This document shows positions 28,531 through 38,768 of a stretch of 64,000 bases of DNA, in pieces. The DNA is from Thiorhodovibrio litoralis (lineage in GTDB: Bacteria > Pseudomonadota > Gammaproteobacteria > Chromatiales > Chromatiaceae). Below the pieces are notes generated by a model that was not told the DNA's origin, did not search any database, and saw only the letters and a program-made list of their open reading frames with translations. The translations under genes and the position numbers were made by a program. The stretch is taken from assembly GCF_033954455.1 (NCBI RefSeq), contig NZ_CP121473.1:1338501-1402500 (forward strand), written 5' to 3'. The first letter of the stretch is position 1. Every line of letters starts with the position of its first letter.

Positions 28531-28755
28531 GTGACGAACACAGTCATTTTCTACGAAAAACCAGGCTGCATTTCCAACGGCAAACAAAAGGCGCTGCTCC
28601 GCTCGCTCGGCCATGATCTGAGCTGCGGTTTCACATCCGGCCCGCTGCTCGTCGCGTTGGGCGTTCGTCCGCAACCGGAGAAAGATTTCCAATCCTGCTC
28701 CCAGACGGGCGATGATCCCAAGTGCGACATACCCACCGGGTCGGACTCGACATGA
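28531..28755 (+). pseudogene. NifO/ArsC-like protein, N-terminal remnant
   Basis: GTG 28531 opens MTNTVIFYEKPGCISNGKQK then ALLRSLGHDL, the thioredoxin-fold start of the nitrogenase-associated (NifO) branch of the ArsC/Spx family, including its FYEKPGC motif. After about 31 residues the match stops and 43 unrelated residues follow. The stop codon overlaps the flavodiiron start in an ATGA, so the short frame may still be translated and coupled. An intact NifO is about 130-150 residues. Confidence 0.55.
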
Positions 28756-30065
28756 ACGCCACCGTTGCAGACACGGGCGCCCCTGAACGTGCCAGACCGG
28801 GCGAGGCGGTAGAGATCGCGCCCGGCGTACACTGGGTCGGTGCGCTCGACCCAGCCCTGCGCACCTTCGATATCATCCTGCGCACGGCCAATGGCACCAC
28901 CTACAACGCCTATCTGGTGCGAGGCACCAAGGGTGTTGCAATCATCGATACGGTCAAGGCCGAATTCGCCGACGAGTTCTTTGCGCGGCTGGAAGCGGTC
29001 GCCCGCTACGACGAGATCCGCGTCATCGTCCTCAATCATCTGGAACCGGACCACAGCGGCGCGCTGCCCGAGCTGATGCGCCGCGCACCTCAGGCGCGGC
29101 TGTACATCTCGACCCGCGCGACCTCGATGCTGAAGGCGCTGCTCAAGCCGAACGAGGACGAGCCGTCCTTTGAGTACCAGACGGTCGGCACAGGCGACGA
29201 GGTGTCGCTTGGTGATCGTACCCTGCGTTTCCTGCATACGCCCTATCTGCACTGGCCAGATACGCAATGCACCTATGTGGTCGAGGAGGCGGTGCTGTTC
29301 TCCGGCGATGTCTTCGGCTGTCACCACTGCGACAGCCGGCTCTTCAACGACCGTTGCGGCGATTTCCGCTTCGCCTTCGATGACTATTACGCCCACATCA
29401 TGCGCCCCTTCAAGACGCATGTGATGGAGGCGCTCCGTCTGATCGAGCCGCTGCCGCTCAAGATGGTCGCGCCAACGCACGGCCCCATCTTGCGCGACCG
29501 TCCGCGCCGCTACCTGACCCGCTACCGCGAACTCTCCAGCCCCCGTTTCACCGAGGGACTGGGCGAGGCACAGGAGGCGCACAAGACCCTGCTCATCTTC
29601 TACTTGAGTTCCTACGGCAACACGGCCCGCATGGCCGAGGCGATCCGCGACGGGGCGGAAGAGACCGCCGGGGTGCGGGTGTCGCTCTATGACCTGGCGG
29701 GCGGGCCGCTTCAGCCCTTCGTGGATCTGATCGAATCCGCTGATGCGTTGGCATTGGGTTCACCCACCATCAATGGAGACGCCGTCAAGCCCATCTGGGA
29801 TCTGCTCTCATCGCTGGCGGTGATCGATCTCAAAGGCAAGCTGGGCGCCGCCTTCGGCTCCTACGGCTGGACCGGCGAGGCGGTGCGCATGATTGAGGAA
29901 CGGATGCGCGGACTCAAACTGCGGGTGCCGGTGGTGGGTCTGCGCATCAAACTCATCCCGACGGGTGCAGAACTCGAGGACTGCCGAGCCTTCGGGCGCG
30001 CGCTGGGAGCGGCCATGACCGGCGCGAATGCGGGCCAGACGCTGGAGTTTGAGGATCTGGTCTGA
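28752..30065 (+). CDS. A-type flavoprotein (flavodiiron protein, FprA-like)
   Basis: Soluble diiron/FMN enzyme reducing O2 to water or NO to N2O. The metallo-beta-lactamase-like domain has the full ligand set: H96-x-E98-x-D100-H101 in NHLEPDHSG, a histidine in LHTPYLHWPDT, Asp in FSGDVFGCH and His in APTHGPI. The flavodoxin domain starts at about residue 280 with LLIFYLSSYGNTARMAEAI, the FMN-phosphate loop. 437 residues, no rubredoxin domain; the rubredoxin at 58.5 kb is one conceivable electron donor, although it is 28 kb away. ATG 28752 overlaps the preceding stop. In diazotrophs such genes often sit near nif genes, in keeping with the NifO remnant. Confidence 0.9.
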   Translation: MNATVADTGAPERARPGEAVEIAPGVHWVGALDPALRTFDIILRTANGTTYNAYLVRGTKGVAIIDTVKAEFADEFFARLEAVARYDEIRVIVLNHLEPDHSGALPELMRRAPQARLYISTRATSMLKALLKPNEDEPSFEYQTVGTGDEVSLGDRTLRFLHTPYLHWPDTQCTYVVEEAVLFSGDVFGCHHCDSRLFNDRCGDFRFAFDDYYAHIMRPFKTHVMEALRLIEPLPLKMVAPTHGPILRDRPRRYLTRYRELSSPRFTEGLGEAQEAHKTLLIFYLSSYGNTARMAEAIRDGAEETAGVRVSLYDLAGGPLQPFVDLIESADALALGSPTINGDAVKPIWDLLSSLAVIDLKGKLGAAFGSYGWTGEAVRMIEERMRGLKLRVPVVGLRIKLIPTGAELEDCRAFGRALGAAMTGANAGQTLEFEDLV

Positions 30066-30080
30066 TTTGGTCAGTGTTGG

Positions 30081-31853
30081 TCAGTGCTGGCCTTGAGTCA
30101 CTAGGGTTGCGAGGCGATGCTGGTAGCGACGCATGACCCACAGGTGCAGCGGGGCTTGGGTGAAGCGGTAGATGGGCCAGGGCAGGGCGGGAGCGTAGTC
30201 GTGGATGGCGGCCATGGTGTAACGGCCGTCGAGCAGGGATTGGAATTCGAAGCGCGGCAGGGCCTGCTCGGTTGATGGCGCAGTGGGACGGGCGAGCAGC
30301 CCACCGGCGATGCGATAGACGCGCCGCTCGCTGGTGCTCAGGGCAGGTTCCAGCTTGAGGCGCAGCAGGGTGATGCGGGGCCAGCGAGTGGTGACGGTCC
30401 AGTCGCCGGACTCCTGGTTGGCGCTATCGCCGGGCGCGAGGTCGAAGGAATGATCGCTTACTGGTTTGGCCGCTGGATTGGTCGGAGGATTGGCCGGGGT
30501 AAGCTCGGTCTTGATGAGTCCGAAACAGCAGCGCCCGAGCCAGCGGAAGTAGCTGCCGGCGACCCAGGCGGCGTCCAGGCCGGGCGGGGTGATGATTCGT
30601 TGAATGGAACGCACCAGACTCTGCTGGCGCATGCGTGCCCGGTCGGCTGGCAACCAGGCAGCGCGCGGACTGATCGGCCGAGTTGGCTTGTGGGCTGGCT
30701 TGTCTACTGGCTTATGAGTTGCCTGGCGTGCTGGCCTGTGGGTTGGCTGGCGCGCCAGTGGGTTTTGCGCTGTCAGCACTTGCTCCAGCGCGGCGCGAAA
30801 GCCGAGTGCCTCAGGCGCGATGGCTTGCTGCACCGGGTTGTCGCGCAGGTGATTGTCCTCCGGCAGGCTTTCGACAATGGCGCCGACCAGGGCGGGCGGG
30901 GCGCCGGCGACCCAGCGGGCCGTTAGAGCGGCCAGGCGTTTCGGTAGAACGGGGACAGGGATGAATGCCCGCCTGAGACCGAGTGCATCCGCCGTGGCGC
31001 GCAGCATCTCGGCGTAGCTCAGGCCGTCGGCGCCGCCGATGTCGAAGGCGCCGGTGAAGTCTTGCGGGCGGCCGAGGCAGTGCAGCAGGGCGCGGATCAG
31101 GTCTTGCAGCGCGATCGGGCGGGTCAGGGATTGGGCGCTCGGCGGCAGCAGCATCACGGGGAGCCGGCGCACCAGGTCGATCAGCAGCGAAGGGCCGGAG
31201 CCACCGGGGCCGACCACCAGGCTGGCGCGCAGGGCGGTGATCGGGGTGCCGCGCGCGGCCAGCACCATCTCGACCTCGCGGCGGTTCCATAGCAAAGGTG
31301 CGAACTCAAAACCGCGTGGCAGCAGACCGCTGACGAACAGTATCTGACGCACCCCGTTGGCGGCTGCCGCTTGAGCAAAGTTATCGGCCAGAATCAGGTC
31401 CATATCGCGCGGTTGCGCCTGGGTGAGCCGCGAGGACGGCGCCTGGGAGTGGACCAGATAGATGGCGACATCGACATCGCGCAGGCCATGGCGCACGGCG
31501 TCCGCCGAGAACAGATCGCAATGCTCCCAGTGGATATTGGGGTGAGCGCTGGGGCGAGCGGCGCGGACCTGCGAGCGGGTCAGGGCGCGGACCTGATAAC
31601 GCTTGGCGAGTTCTGGGCAGAGCGCGGTGCCGATGAAGCCGCTAGCGCCGGCGACGGCGATTAGGCGGATGGCACCCGAGCCCGATAACGTGCTGTGGGA
31701 TAGGTTCTTGTCTGAGCTGGCGTTTGGCGCGATGCCCGAGTGCTTGTTTGAGGTGCTGCCAGAGGTTGCGCCTGCCCCGTCCCCTGCTGCGGCCGCCGAG
31801 GTGCTCCCTGATGTCCGTGCGCCCACGACGTCCGTATCAGTCCTGGTGGTCAC
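30081..31853 (-). CDS. NAD(P)-binding (NmrA/SDR-like) protein with long tails
   Basis: 590 residues. After a 60-residue Ser/Gly/Ala/Thr-rich start comes a Rossmann fold: LIAVAGASGFIGTALCPELA (G-x-x-G-x-x-G), then ALTRSQVRAARP and VDVAIYLVHS, the atypical SDR/NmrA type often linked to membrane or quinone proteins. A lysine/proline-rich linker with PAHKPTRP-type repeats lies near residue 370-390. The last 190 residues resemble the DUF2867-like tail found on such proteins. GTG 31853 overlaps the stop of the upstream gene in a GTGA, supporting this start despite the low-complexity leader. Last gene of the helicase operon; convergent with the flavodiiron gene, 15 nt apart. Confidence 0.75.
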   Translation of the reverse strand: MTTRTDTDVVGARTSGSTSAAAAGDGAGATSGSTSNKHSGIAPNASSDKNLSHSTLSGSGAIRLIAVAGASGFIGTALCPELAKRYQVRALTRSQVRAARPSAHPNIHWEHCDLFSADAVRHGLRDVDVAIYLVHSQAPSSRLTQAQPRDMDLILADNFAQAAAANGVRQILFVSGLLPRGFEFAPLLWNRREVEMVLAARGTPITALRASLVVGPGGSGPSLLIDLVRRLPVMLLPPSAQSLTRPIALQDLIRALLHCLGRPQDFTGAFDIGGADGLSYAEMLRATADALGLRRAFIPVPVLPKRLAALTARWVAGAPPALVGAIVESLPEDNHLRDNPVQQAIAPEALGFRAALEQVLTAQNPLARQPTHRPARQATHKPVDKPAHKPTRPISPRAAWLPADRARMRQQSLVRSIQRIITPPGLDAAWVAGSYFRWLGRCCFGLIKTELTPANPPTNPAAKPVSDHSFDLAPGDSANQESGDWTVTTRWPRITLLRLKLEPALSTSERRVYRIAGGLLARPTAPSTEQALPRFEFQSLLDGRYTMAAIHDYAPALPWPIYRFTQAPLHLWVMRRYQHRLATLVTQGQH

Positions 31854-33082
31854 GGTCGTGGTGATTGGGATCGATTGCGGGTGTCGAGAAAGGCCCGCAG
31901 CAGGCCGGCGTGGTGGGCGTCCAGTGCCTCGCGCCGGGCGATCTGGTCGGGCTCGGCCTGCAGCGCGCGGGCGGCGGCGAAGATGTCGGCCAGGTTTTCA
32001 TCGGCTGGCGAAAAATCGGGGTCTGACGGGACCAGACCGGGGCTGGTCAGCAGCAGCCAGGCCGGGAAGTCTTCGCTGTCGAACTCGGCGTCGCTGTCCT
32101 CGAACCGCTGCCAGGCCGAAGTCAGGGCCGGGTCGGGGAAGTCCTTGGCCAGCAGCAAGCGTGCGGTCTCATCCGGGTGCTCCCAACACTGCCACAGCCA
32201 GTCACGGCGGGCGGTGTGCGGGTCGCCGTCCTGCCAGCAGGCACGGGCGTGTAGCCGGGCCAGCTCGAAATGGCTGTTCCAGTCCGGGGTGGAATCGATT
32301 GCCGTGCGTGCCTGTTGCCAGTGCTCGGCACGGGACCAAGCCATGGCCGGGTGATGCGCGGGATTGGCTAGCAGGTTGTCGCTGCCGCCGGCAGCCATCA
32401 GATCCTCGGCCAGCGCTGTCCACAGCGGTGCCAGATAGTCGCGCGCGCCCGTGCCGAGTAGGTGGCGGGCAATCGGGACTATGGCGTCGAGCGCGTGAAA
32501 GCGAACGCTGGCATCGGGCATGGCAGCCAGTGTTGCGGGGGCGTCGATGAGCTGTTGCCAGCCCGCGAGCTGGGGATGAGTCGGGCGCTGCTCGCGCAGT
32601 TGGGCCAGTGCCTCGTTGGCTGCTTGCGGGCGACGAGCGCGCAGGGCCGCGCGCAGGCGTTCCTCGAGCAGGGTCGCGCCGCTGTCGTGGAATAGATCGA
32701 GCTGCTTGCGCGCTGGATCGGGCTCAAGCCGGGTGCCAAGCAGCGCATCGAGCGGCGGCTCGGTGGCGCCCCCGCCGACCTTCAGCAGCGTGGGCTCCGG
32801 CCCCCAGCGCTCGAGCGGCTGGGGCAGACCGATCAGACCCTGAGCGCGGGCATAGCTGTGCAATTCCGCGAGCAGTGCGGCCAGCTCGGTGGCTTTGGCC
32901 TTGGGTTCGACGCGCAGCAGGCAGAACAGCTCGGGCTGCCGGCCGAGGCGCCAGGCCTCGTAGTCGGCAAAGCGCAACCAGCCGGCGGCGAGCAGGAACT
33001 CGAAGGGATCGAAGCCATGGCCCTCTTGCAGCAGTTGGTCGAGGAGATGGTGCGCGGCTGCGCGGTCTTGGGGTTGCAGCAT
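31850..33082 (-). CDS. Unknown 410-residue helicase-operon protein
   Basis: I do not recognise a family. The sequence is rich in Ala, Leu, Trp, Glu and Arg with helical periodicity (for example LLDQLLQEGHGFDPFEFLLAAG, ALAQLREQRPTHPQLAGWQQL), so it is probably an all-helical cytosolic protein, perhaps of repeat type. No signal, membrane segment or catalytic motif is visible. ATG 33082 lies 11 nt after the SNF2 helicase stop, and its own stop overlaps the next start, so it is translated between a helicase and an oxidoreductase-like protein. A role as a helicase accessory factor is inference from position only. Confidence 0.65.
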   Translation of the reverse strand: MLQPQDRAAAHHLLDQLLQEGHGFDPFEFLLAAGWLRFADYEAWRLGRQPELFCLLRVEPKAKATELAALLAELHSYARAQGLIGLPQPLERWGPEPTLLKVGGGATEPPLDALLGTRLEPDPARKQLDLFHDSGATLLEERLRAALRARRPQAANEALAQLREQRPTHPQLAGWQQLIDAPATLAAMPDASVRFHALDAIVPIARHLLGTGARDYLAPLWTALAEDLMAAGGSDNLLANPAHHPAMAWSRAEHWQQARTAIDSTPDWNSHFELARLHARACWQDGDPHTARRDWLWQCWEHPDETARLLLAKDFPDPALTSAWQRFEDSDAEFDSEDFPAWLLLTSPGLVPSDPDFSPADENLADIFAAARALQAEPDQIARREALDAHHAGLLRAFLDTRNRSQSPRP

Positions 33083-33093
33083 GATGGATCCGG

Positions 33094-36000
33094 TTAGTTC
33101 TCGCCCTCTGCGATGGGCGCGAACAGCATGTCGAGATCGGCCGCGCTCAGGCTGGAGGTGGCGGCGGCACCGCCGGTTAGCATAGCGTCGGCCAGGGCCT
33201 GCTTGCGTGCTTGTAGCTCGGCGACTTTTTGCTCCACAGTGCCTTCGGTGAGCAGTTTATAGACGAACACGGGCTTGTCCTGGCCGATGCGATGGGCGCG
33301 GTCGGTGGCCTGGCGCTCGGCGGCGGGATTCCACCAGGGGTCGTAGTGGATGACGGTGTCGGCAGCGGTCAGGTTGAGGCCGCTGCCGCCGGCTTTCAGG
33401 CTGATCAGAAACACCGGCACCTCGCCGGACTGGAAGCGATCGACCAGTACATCGCGATTCTTGGTGCGGCCGGTGAGCTTCACATAGTCCTGCTCCGGGC
33501 GCATTTTTTGGCGGGTTTTGAGTTCGCCTTCGATCAGATCCAGCATGCTGGCGAACTGGGAGAAGAGCAGGATGCGCCGGCCCTCGTCGCGCAGATCGGC
33601 CAGGAGTTCTAGCAGCATCTCGAGTTTGGCCGATTCCTTGACCTTTTTTGCGCTCTCAAGCGACAACAGCCGTGGATCGCAGCAGACCTGGCGCAGTTTC
33701 AGCAGGGCATCGAGAATCACAATGCCGCTGCGCGACAGACCTTTGCGCTCCACCTCCTTGCGCACCCGCTCGTGCATGGCCAGACGCAGGGTCTCGTAGA
33801 GATCGCGCTGGGCACCGCTTAGCGGTACTTCGCGCAGGATCTCGGTCTTGGGCGGCAGCTCGGGGGCGACTTCCTCCTTGGTGCGGCGCAGCATGAAAGG
33901 GGCGATGCGTCGGCGCAGTTGTTCCGCGCGCGGCTGGTCGTTGAACTTTTCGATCGGGTTGCGAAACAGCCGCTTGAAGCGACGATCATCGCCGAGCAGG
34001 CCGGGCATTAAAAAGTCGATCAGTGCCCAGAGTTCGCCCAGGTGATTCTCCAGTGGCGTGCCGGTCAGGCACAGCCGGTGGCGGGCGTTGATGATGCGCA
34101 CCGCCTCGGCCGCCTTGCTGCGCGGGTTCTTGACCGCCTGGGCTTCATCGAGGATGAGCATGTGATAGGGGTGAGCGCCGAGCGCCTGATAATCGCGCGG
34201 CAGCAGCGGGTAGGTGGTCAGGATCAGGTCGTGCTTGGGAATCTCCGAGAAGCGTGCGTGCCTTTCGGAGCCCTGCAGTGTGAGCACCTTGAGCTCGGGC
34301 GTGAAGCGCTCGGCCTCGCGGCGCCAGTTGAACATCAGACTGGTCGGCGCGACCACCAGGCTGGGGCGATCGGCGCGGCCGGCGGCTTTCTCGACCAGCA
34401 CATGGGCCAGGCACTGGATGGTCTTGCCCAGACCCATGTCGTCGGCCAGCACCCCGCCGAGCTCGAAGTCGCGCAGAAATTGCAGCCAGTCGAGACCCTT
34501 GCGCTGATAGGGGCGCAGCTCGGCTTTGAGTCCGGCAGGCGGCTCGACTGGTGCGATGCCATCGAAATCGCGCAGCCGTTCGCCCCAGGCCAGGGTTTTT
34601 TCGGCGCCGGACCAGCGCGTGTCGGGCAGGGCGTTGGCAAGCTCGGCCAGTTGCCCGCGTTGACTGTGCGCCAGGCGCAGGCGGCCGTCCTTGTCGAGCG
34701 GCTTGTCGTCGTAGAGCTCGATCAGCGTGGTCAGCAGCGGGCGCACACGCTCGAGCGGCATCATCGCGTAGCGGCCGTCGGGGAGCTTGATCGGCAGCCT
34801 GGCATCGTCGGGCGTGGCGGCCAGTGCCTCGCTGGTGAAGCTGTCACGGAAGTTGTGCATCAGCTCGACCAGCAACGGCAGCAGATCGACGCGCTGGCCG
34901 TCTACCTCCACCCCGAGCGCGAGGCTGAACCAGGCGTCCTGGGCCTCGTCCTCGATCTGGAACTCCCAGTCGTCGATGTCGGCGAGCTGGTAGCGGAAAC
35001 TCGGGTCGATGATGACGTCCCAGCCCTTCTCGCGCAGTCTGGGCGCGTCGTAAGCAACGAATTGCAGCCAGTCAGCGTCAGGGTCACTCAGAAAGAGACG
35101 GCCATGGGTGCCGTACTCGAAACTAAAGCCGAGCCCTTTCAATTCCAGACTTGCTTGCCGCTCGCGCTCCTGGTCGCGCGGGCACTCCACCACCATGCCG
35201 TCGCGCACGTCCTCGACCAATGGCTGGGGATTGTCATGCGCAATCAGTCGTTTGCCATAGCGGAAGCTCAGGCTGCCCCCGTCGACCCAGCTCGGATACT
35301 GCTGCATACCCCAGTGACGCAACTCACGCGAGATTTCGCGGTTCTCGCTCCAGAGCTTGAGTGTGGGCACGGGCTTGAGATCGCTCACCCGCTGGCGATC
35401 TAGCGTCGGTGGCAGTGGCAGCTTGAGCTTGGGTAGACGGTCGTTCAGGCGCTGGCGCAGGGGCTCGGCGGCACTGCTTGGCACGGCGGGAGCCTGCACC
35501 AGCAGGGTCGCAGTGGCCGGGTCGAGGTCGGTCTCTAGCAGGCCACAGTGGCCGTTGTTGGGATCGAGCCAGCAGGGCGGCTCGCACGGGAGCAGCAGGG
35601 CCTCGGGCGGGCCGCCGTCGAGGCGGATGTTGAGCGTGGCGTCGTCCTGAAGCTCCCAGCGAAAGGTGCCATGCAGTGGTGGTTGCCAGTGCAATGGCTG
35701 TTCGCTCGACTCCCAATAGGCGCGGCCGGTGCTGGCAAGGAGTTGCAGCAGGTCTGCGCTGCCGGGACCGGCGATGCGCAGGCGGTCACGATGGACGGGG
35801 CCGCCAGGCTGGCGGGTGACGCTCTCGGCCAGCGCCATGATGCGCTGGTCGGTCAGGGTGATGAAGCGCGCCTGGGAGCGACCGAGCAGGGAGAAAGGTT
35901 CGCGCTTGCCGAAGCCACCGTCGACCAAGCGACGAACTTTCGTGGTTTTCAGAAAGAGATAGCGACGGTGATGCGCGGTGGCGATGTCAAGTTGAAACAG

Positions 36001-36435
36001 CAGGCATTGGCTATCGTCCTGAGTCTGGCGATGCTGCAGTTGCTCCGCACCGGCCAGCCAGTTCAGCAGTTCGCGCGGCAGGGGGGCGGTCGCGTTGCTC
36101 GGCAGGACGGCTTGTTCGTCCTGGCCATTGGCATCACCTTGGCGCAGGCGTTTTTCGGCCGCCAGCAGCAGGGCGACCATATGCTTGCAGTTGTGGCCAA
36201 TCGGGCAGGAGCATTGCCCGGAAAGCTCCAGGGTGCCGATTCTGGGTGCGGAGACTTGGACTAGCGTCACGTAGGACTGATTGCCGGAACCTCGCACCCG
36301 GCCGTTCAGCGACCCGCGCTCAAGGTCGATGTTCAGGCTCTGGACGCGACCATTGCGAAAATAACGCAAACCGCGCTCGAAGGTTCCGAGATCGAACTGG
36401 TGCTGAAACGTGTTGAGGAGGTCGACGGGAATCAC
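33094..36435 (-). CDS. SNF2-family helicase with N-terminal SWIM zinc finger
   Basis: 1113-residue DNA translocase of the bacterial SNF2 (HepA-like) family. The SWIM finger is at the start: C75-S-C77...C83-K-H85 in [20 protein letters not shown]. The SNF2 ATPase occupies about residues 640-1100: [12 protein letters not shown] (motif I, about 660), [12 protein letters not shown] (Ia), [11 protein letters not shown] (II, about 762), [16 protein letters not shown] (III), then the C-terminal helicase part with [60 protein letters not shown] (landmarks [19 protein letters not shown]). First gene of a three-gene minus-strand operon, divergent from the TlpA gene. Confidence 0.9.
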   Translation of the reverse strand: MIPVDLLNTFQHQFDLGTFERGLRYFRNGRVQSLNIDLERGSLNGRVRGSGNQSYVTLVQVSAPRIGTLELSGQCSCPIGHNCKHMVALLLAAEKRLRQGDANGQDEQAVLPSNATAPLPRELLNWLAGAEQLQHRQTQDDSQCLLFQLDIATAHHRRYLFLKTTKVRRLVDGGFGKREPFSLLGRSQARFITLTDQRIMALAESVTRQPGGPVHRDRLRIAGPGSADLLQLLASTGRAYWESSEQPLHWQPPLHGTFRWELQDDATLNIRLDGGPPEALLLPCEPPCWLDPNNGHCGLLETDLDPATATLLVQAPAVPSSAAEPLRQRLNDRLPKLKLPLPPTLDRQRVSDLKPVPTLKLWSENREISRELRHWGMQQYPSWVDGGSLSFRYGKRLIAHDNPQPLVEDVRDGMVVECPRDQERERQASLELKGLGFSFEYGTHGRLFLSDPDADWLQFVAYDAPRLREKGWDVIIDPSFRYQLADIDDWEFQIEDEAQDAWFSLALGVEVDGQRVDLLPLLVELMHNFRDSFTSEALAATPDDARLPIKLPDGRYAMMPLERVRPLLTTLIELYDDKPLDKDGRLRLAHSQRGQLAELANALPDTRWSGAEKTLAWGERLRDFDGIAPVEPPAGLKAELRPYQRKGLDWLQFLRDFELGGVLADDMGLGKTIQCLAHVLVEKAAGRADRPSLVVAPTSLMFNWRREAERFTPELKVLTLQGSERHARFSEIPKHDLILTTYPLLPRDYQALGAHPYHMLILDEAQAVKNPRSKAAEAVRIINARHRLCLTGTPLENHLGELWALIDFLMPGLLGDDRRFKRLFRNPIEKFNDQPRAEQLRRRIAPFMLRRTKEEVAPELPPKTEILREVPLSGAQRDLYETLRLAMHERVRKEVERKGLSRSGIVILDALLKLRQVCCDPRLLSLESAKKVKESAKLEMLLELLADLRDEGRRILLFSQFASMLDLIEGELKTRQKMRPEQDYVKLTGRTKNRDVLVDRFQSGEVPVFLISLKAGGSGLNLTAADTVIHYDPWWNPAAERQATDRAHRIGQDKPVFVYKLLTEGTVEQKVAELQARKQALADAMLTGGAAATSSLSAADLDMLFAPIAEGEN

Positions 36436-36632
36436 GGGTCTTGTGGCGGCTCGGGCTGCGGCAAACCACTAAATATAACGCGTTTGGCGTCGGCGTTGGG
36501 TGGGGATGCCAGTTTTGCTGAGAATCGTCTCAGCGATTCGCGGATGGAATCCAGATGTCGCGCACCTGGCCACGAGCACAGGTTAGAATGCCAGGATATA
36601 AACCGAGTCCTGATGGGGGAGTGAGGACGTTA

Positions 36633-37190
36633 ATGATTTCGGTAACAAGAGTTTTGCTTGGGGCGCTGCTGCTGTGCGGCGCGGCTGTTGTGCATGCGGC
36701 GGACGATCTGCTTGAAGCCATGCCGGAGCTATCGCCGGCGCCGGCCTTCGATCTGCAAACGCCCGATGGTACCCGCGTGGTTCTGTCGGAACTGCGCGGG
36801 GAGGTCGTTGTGGTTAACTTCTGGGCAACCTGGTGTCCGCCTTGTCTGGCTGAAATGCCGGCGATGGAGCGGGCCTGGCAGGGCCTGCGCGACAAGGGCG
36901 TGCGCTTCATCGGCATCAACGTCGACGAAGACAGCGACACTGTCGCCAAGTTTGCCGAGACCCAGGGCGTGAGCTTTCCGCTGCTCATCGATCCGGGTGG
37001 AAAAGTGACGCAAGCCTGGCCATTGCGCGGGCTGCCAACCACCTTCGTCGTTGATGCAGAGGGTAGGTTGCGTTTTCGCGCCCTGGGCGAGCGGAATTGG
37101 GACGATCAACCGATCATGCAGCAGATCTTGTCCCTGACCGAGAATCTTGCGGATCTGCCCGCGACTGACCAAGATGCGCCGGGTTGGTAA
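36633..37190 (+). CDS. TlpA/ResA-like periplasmic thioredoxin
   Basis: Signal peptide or anchor (MISVTRVLLGALLLCGAAVVHA) followed by an AhpC-TSA/redoxin-type thioredoxin fold. The active site is FWATWCPPC (C68, C71), and the cis-proline loop is LRGLPTTFVVD. WCPPC is typical of reducing, TlpA-type periplasmic thioredoxins such as those used in cytochrome c maturation. ATG 36633 has AGGA and GGAG upstream; the longer frame from 36555 has no leader-like start. 185 residues. Confidence 0.85.
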   Translation: MISVTRVLLGALLLCGAAVVHAADDLLEAMPELSPAPAFDLQTPDGTRVVLSELRGEVVVVNFWATWCPPCLAEMPAMERAWQGLRDKGVRFIGINVDEDSDTVAKFAETQGVSFPLLIDPGGKVTQAWPLRGLPTTFVVDAEGRLRFRALGERNWDDQPIMQQILSLTENLADLPATDQDAPGW

Positions 37191-37311
37191 GGGCAAAGTC
37201 CGTCTGCATCTTCAACCTTCATGGTCAGGGCATGATCCCGGCCATGATCCGGGCCATCTCGGAAGATGAATCCACCTGATTCGCGATAACCTCAGTTCTA
37301 CAACGAGCACT

Positions 37312-38058
37312 ATGTCGAGCCAACATTTGCAAGCACCGAGTATCGATCCGCGCGAAGCGGCGCATTTCGAGAGTCTGGCCCACCGCTGGTGGGATGAGCA
37401 GGGTCCCTTCTGGCCCTTGCACCGGCTCAATGCGTTTCGCGCCGACTATGTGCGGGAGAAAGCCAGCGCCGCACTGGGGCGGCATGCGGGTAGCGAACAA
37501 CCCTTCGCCGGACTCCGTGTGCTGGATGTTGGCTGCGGCGGCGGCATCCTCAGCGAGTCGGTTGCTCGACTAGGCGCACGCGTGCAGGGCATCGATATCT
37601 CCGAGAAGAATATCCATGTCTCGCGTCTGCATGCCGAGTGGAGCGGGCTGGACATCGACTACCAGCTGACTACGGTCGAGGACCTGGCCGCCAGTCGCGC
37701 CCAGTTCGATCTGGTGCTCAACATGGAAGTGGTCGAGCATGTCGAGCAGTTGCCAGATTTTCTCGGCCAATGCGCGCGCCTGGTGCGCCCCGGCGGCGTC
37801 ATGGTGGTGGCGACTATCAACCGCACTCTGATCGCTTGGCTAACCGCCATCATCGCCGCCGAGCGGGTGCTGCGCTGGCTGCCAAAAGGGACGCACCACT
37901 TTCGCAAACTGGTTAAACCCAAGGAAGTGATTGCCGGGCTCGGACCTCAATTTCGGGTGCTCGAGCGCACCGGCGTGCGGGTTAATCCGTTCAACCGCAG
38001 TTTTCACTTCACCCCTTACATGGGCGTGAACTACATGATGGTGTTCGAGCGCGCCTGA
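37312..38058 (+). CDS. ubiG: Ubiquinone biosynthesis O-methyltransferase
   Basis: SAM-dependent O-methyltransferase performing both O-methylations in ubiquinone synthesis. Class I fold: LRVLDVGCGGGILSESVARLGARVQGIDIS carries motif I (VGCGGG) and the acidic motif II residue; the UbiG start FESLAHRWWDEQGPFWPLHRLN and the end GTHHFRKLVKPKEV with VNPFNRSFHFTP are family-specific. 248 residues. Translation start ATG 37312, 121 nt after the TlpA gene. Converges on the DUF2939 gene. Confidence 0.93.
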   Translation: MSSQHLQAPSIDPREAAHFESLAHRWWDEQGPFWPLHRLNAFRADYVREKASAALGRHAGSEQPFAGLRVLDVGCGGGILSESVARLGARVQGIDISEKNIHVSRLHAEWSGLDIDYQLTTVEDLAASRAQFDLVLNMEVVEHVEQLPDFLGQCARLVRPGGVMVVATINRTLIAWLTAIIAAERVLRWLPKGTHHFRKLVKPKEVIAGLGPQFRVLERTGVRVNPFNRSFHFTPYMGVNYMMVFERA

Positions 38059-38150
38059 GCCCGGTTGATTGCGGGAGGGCTTGCTCTCAGGCGCAGGGAT
38101 TGATGTTTCGGGTGCGGCAGGGACCGCGACTTTCCGGGTTCGCCGCCGTT

Positions 38151-38651
38151 TCAGCGGGCGATGTCCGTGACACGCCAGCGGAAGCCCTCGAGCGTCAAGA
38201 CCAGATGGGTCGGATTGGCGCCGAGTTCGCCGAGTCGAATCACGAAACGGTTCCAGGACTCGAAGAAGGCAAAGTCGACGCCGGCCAAGAAGCTGTTCGG
38301 GCTCTCTGGCGCCGCGCGCTGCATGGCCTCGCGCAGGCTGGTGCGGACCCAGTCGAGGGTGATCGTCTTATCGAGTGCGTTGTCGCCGAGATCCTGAAGG
38401 CCTTTGGCCAGTATGCCGATGACCTGGTCGCTGTCGTTGCCACTCGGCAGCCAAGTATCGACGGTATTGCCGAAGCGGCCCTTATAATGGGTCTGCACAG
38501 CGGCAAGATCGACCAGCGGGGCCAGTGCCTGAGTCGCCGTTGGCCCCTCAGGCTTGGCGAGCGCGCCACTGAGGCGAAACACCGCCACATAGGGCCAGAG
38601 TGCATAAAGCAGAACGGCCAGGATCAAGACATTGCGCGCCAGTTTCCACAT
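38151..38651 (-). CDS. DUF2939 family protein
   Basis: 166 residues with one N-terminal hydrophobic segment (LARNVLILAVLLYALWPYVAVFRL), then a soluble part with LVDLAAVQTHYKGRFG-like helices and the ending FRWRVTDI, as in DUF2939 proteins. The function of the family is unknown. Probably anchored with the body outside the cytoplasm. Start ATG 38651; divergent from cca. Confidence 0.75.
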   Translation of the reverse strand: MWKLARNVLILAVLLYALWPYVAVFRLSGALAKPEGPTATQALAPLVDLAAVQTHYKGRFGNTVDTWLPSGNDSDQVIGILAKGLQDLGDNALDKTITLDWVRTSLREAMQRAAPESPNSFLAGVDFAFFESWNRFVIRLGELGANPTHLVLTLEGFRWRVTDIAR

Positions 38652-38768
38652 TAGCCTTAACTCGCGTAGGGTTGGCTTGTAAACGCCGATTCTACCCTCT
38701 TTGCCCAGTGCTGCCGAGTCCGAAACGTACGCCGAAATAAACGCCGATGAAGGCCGAATGAACCCCTA

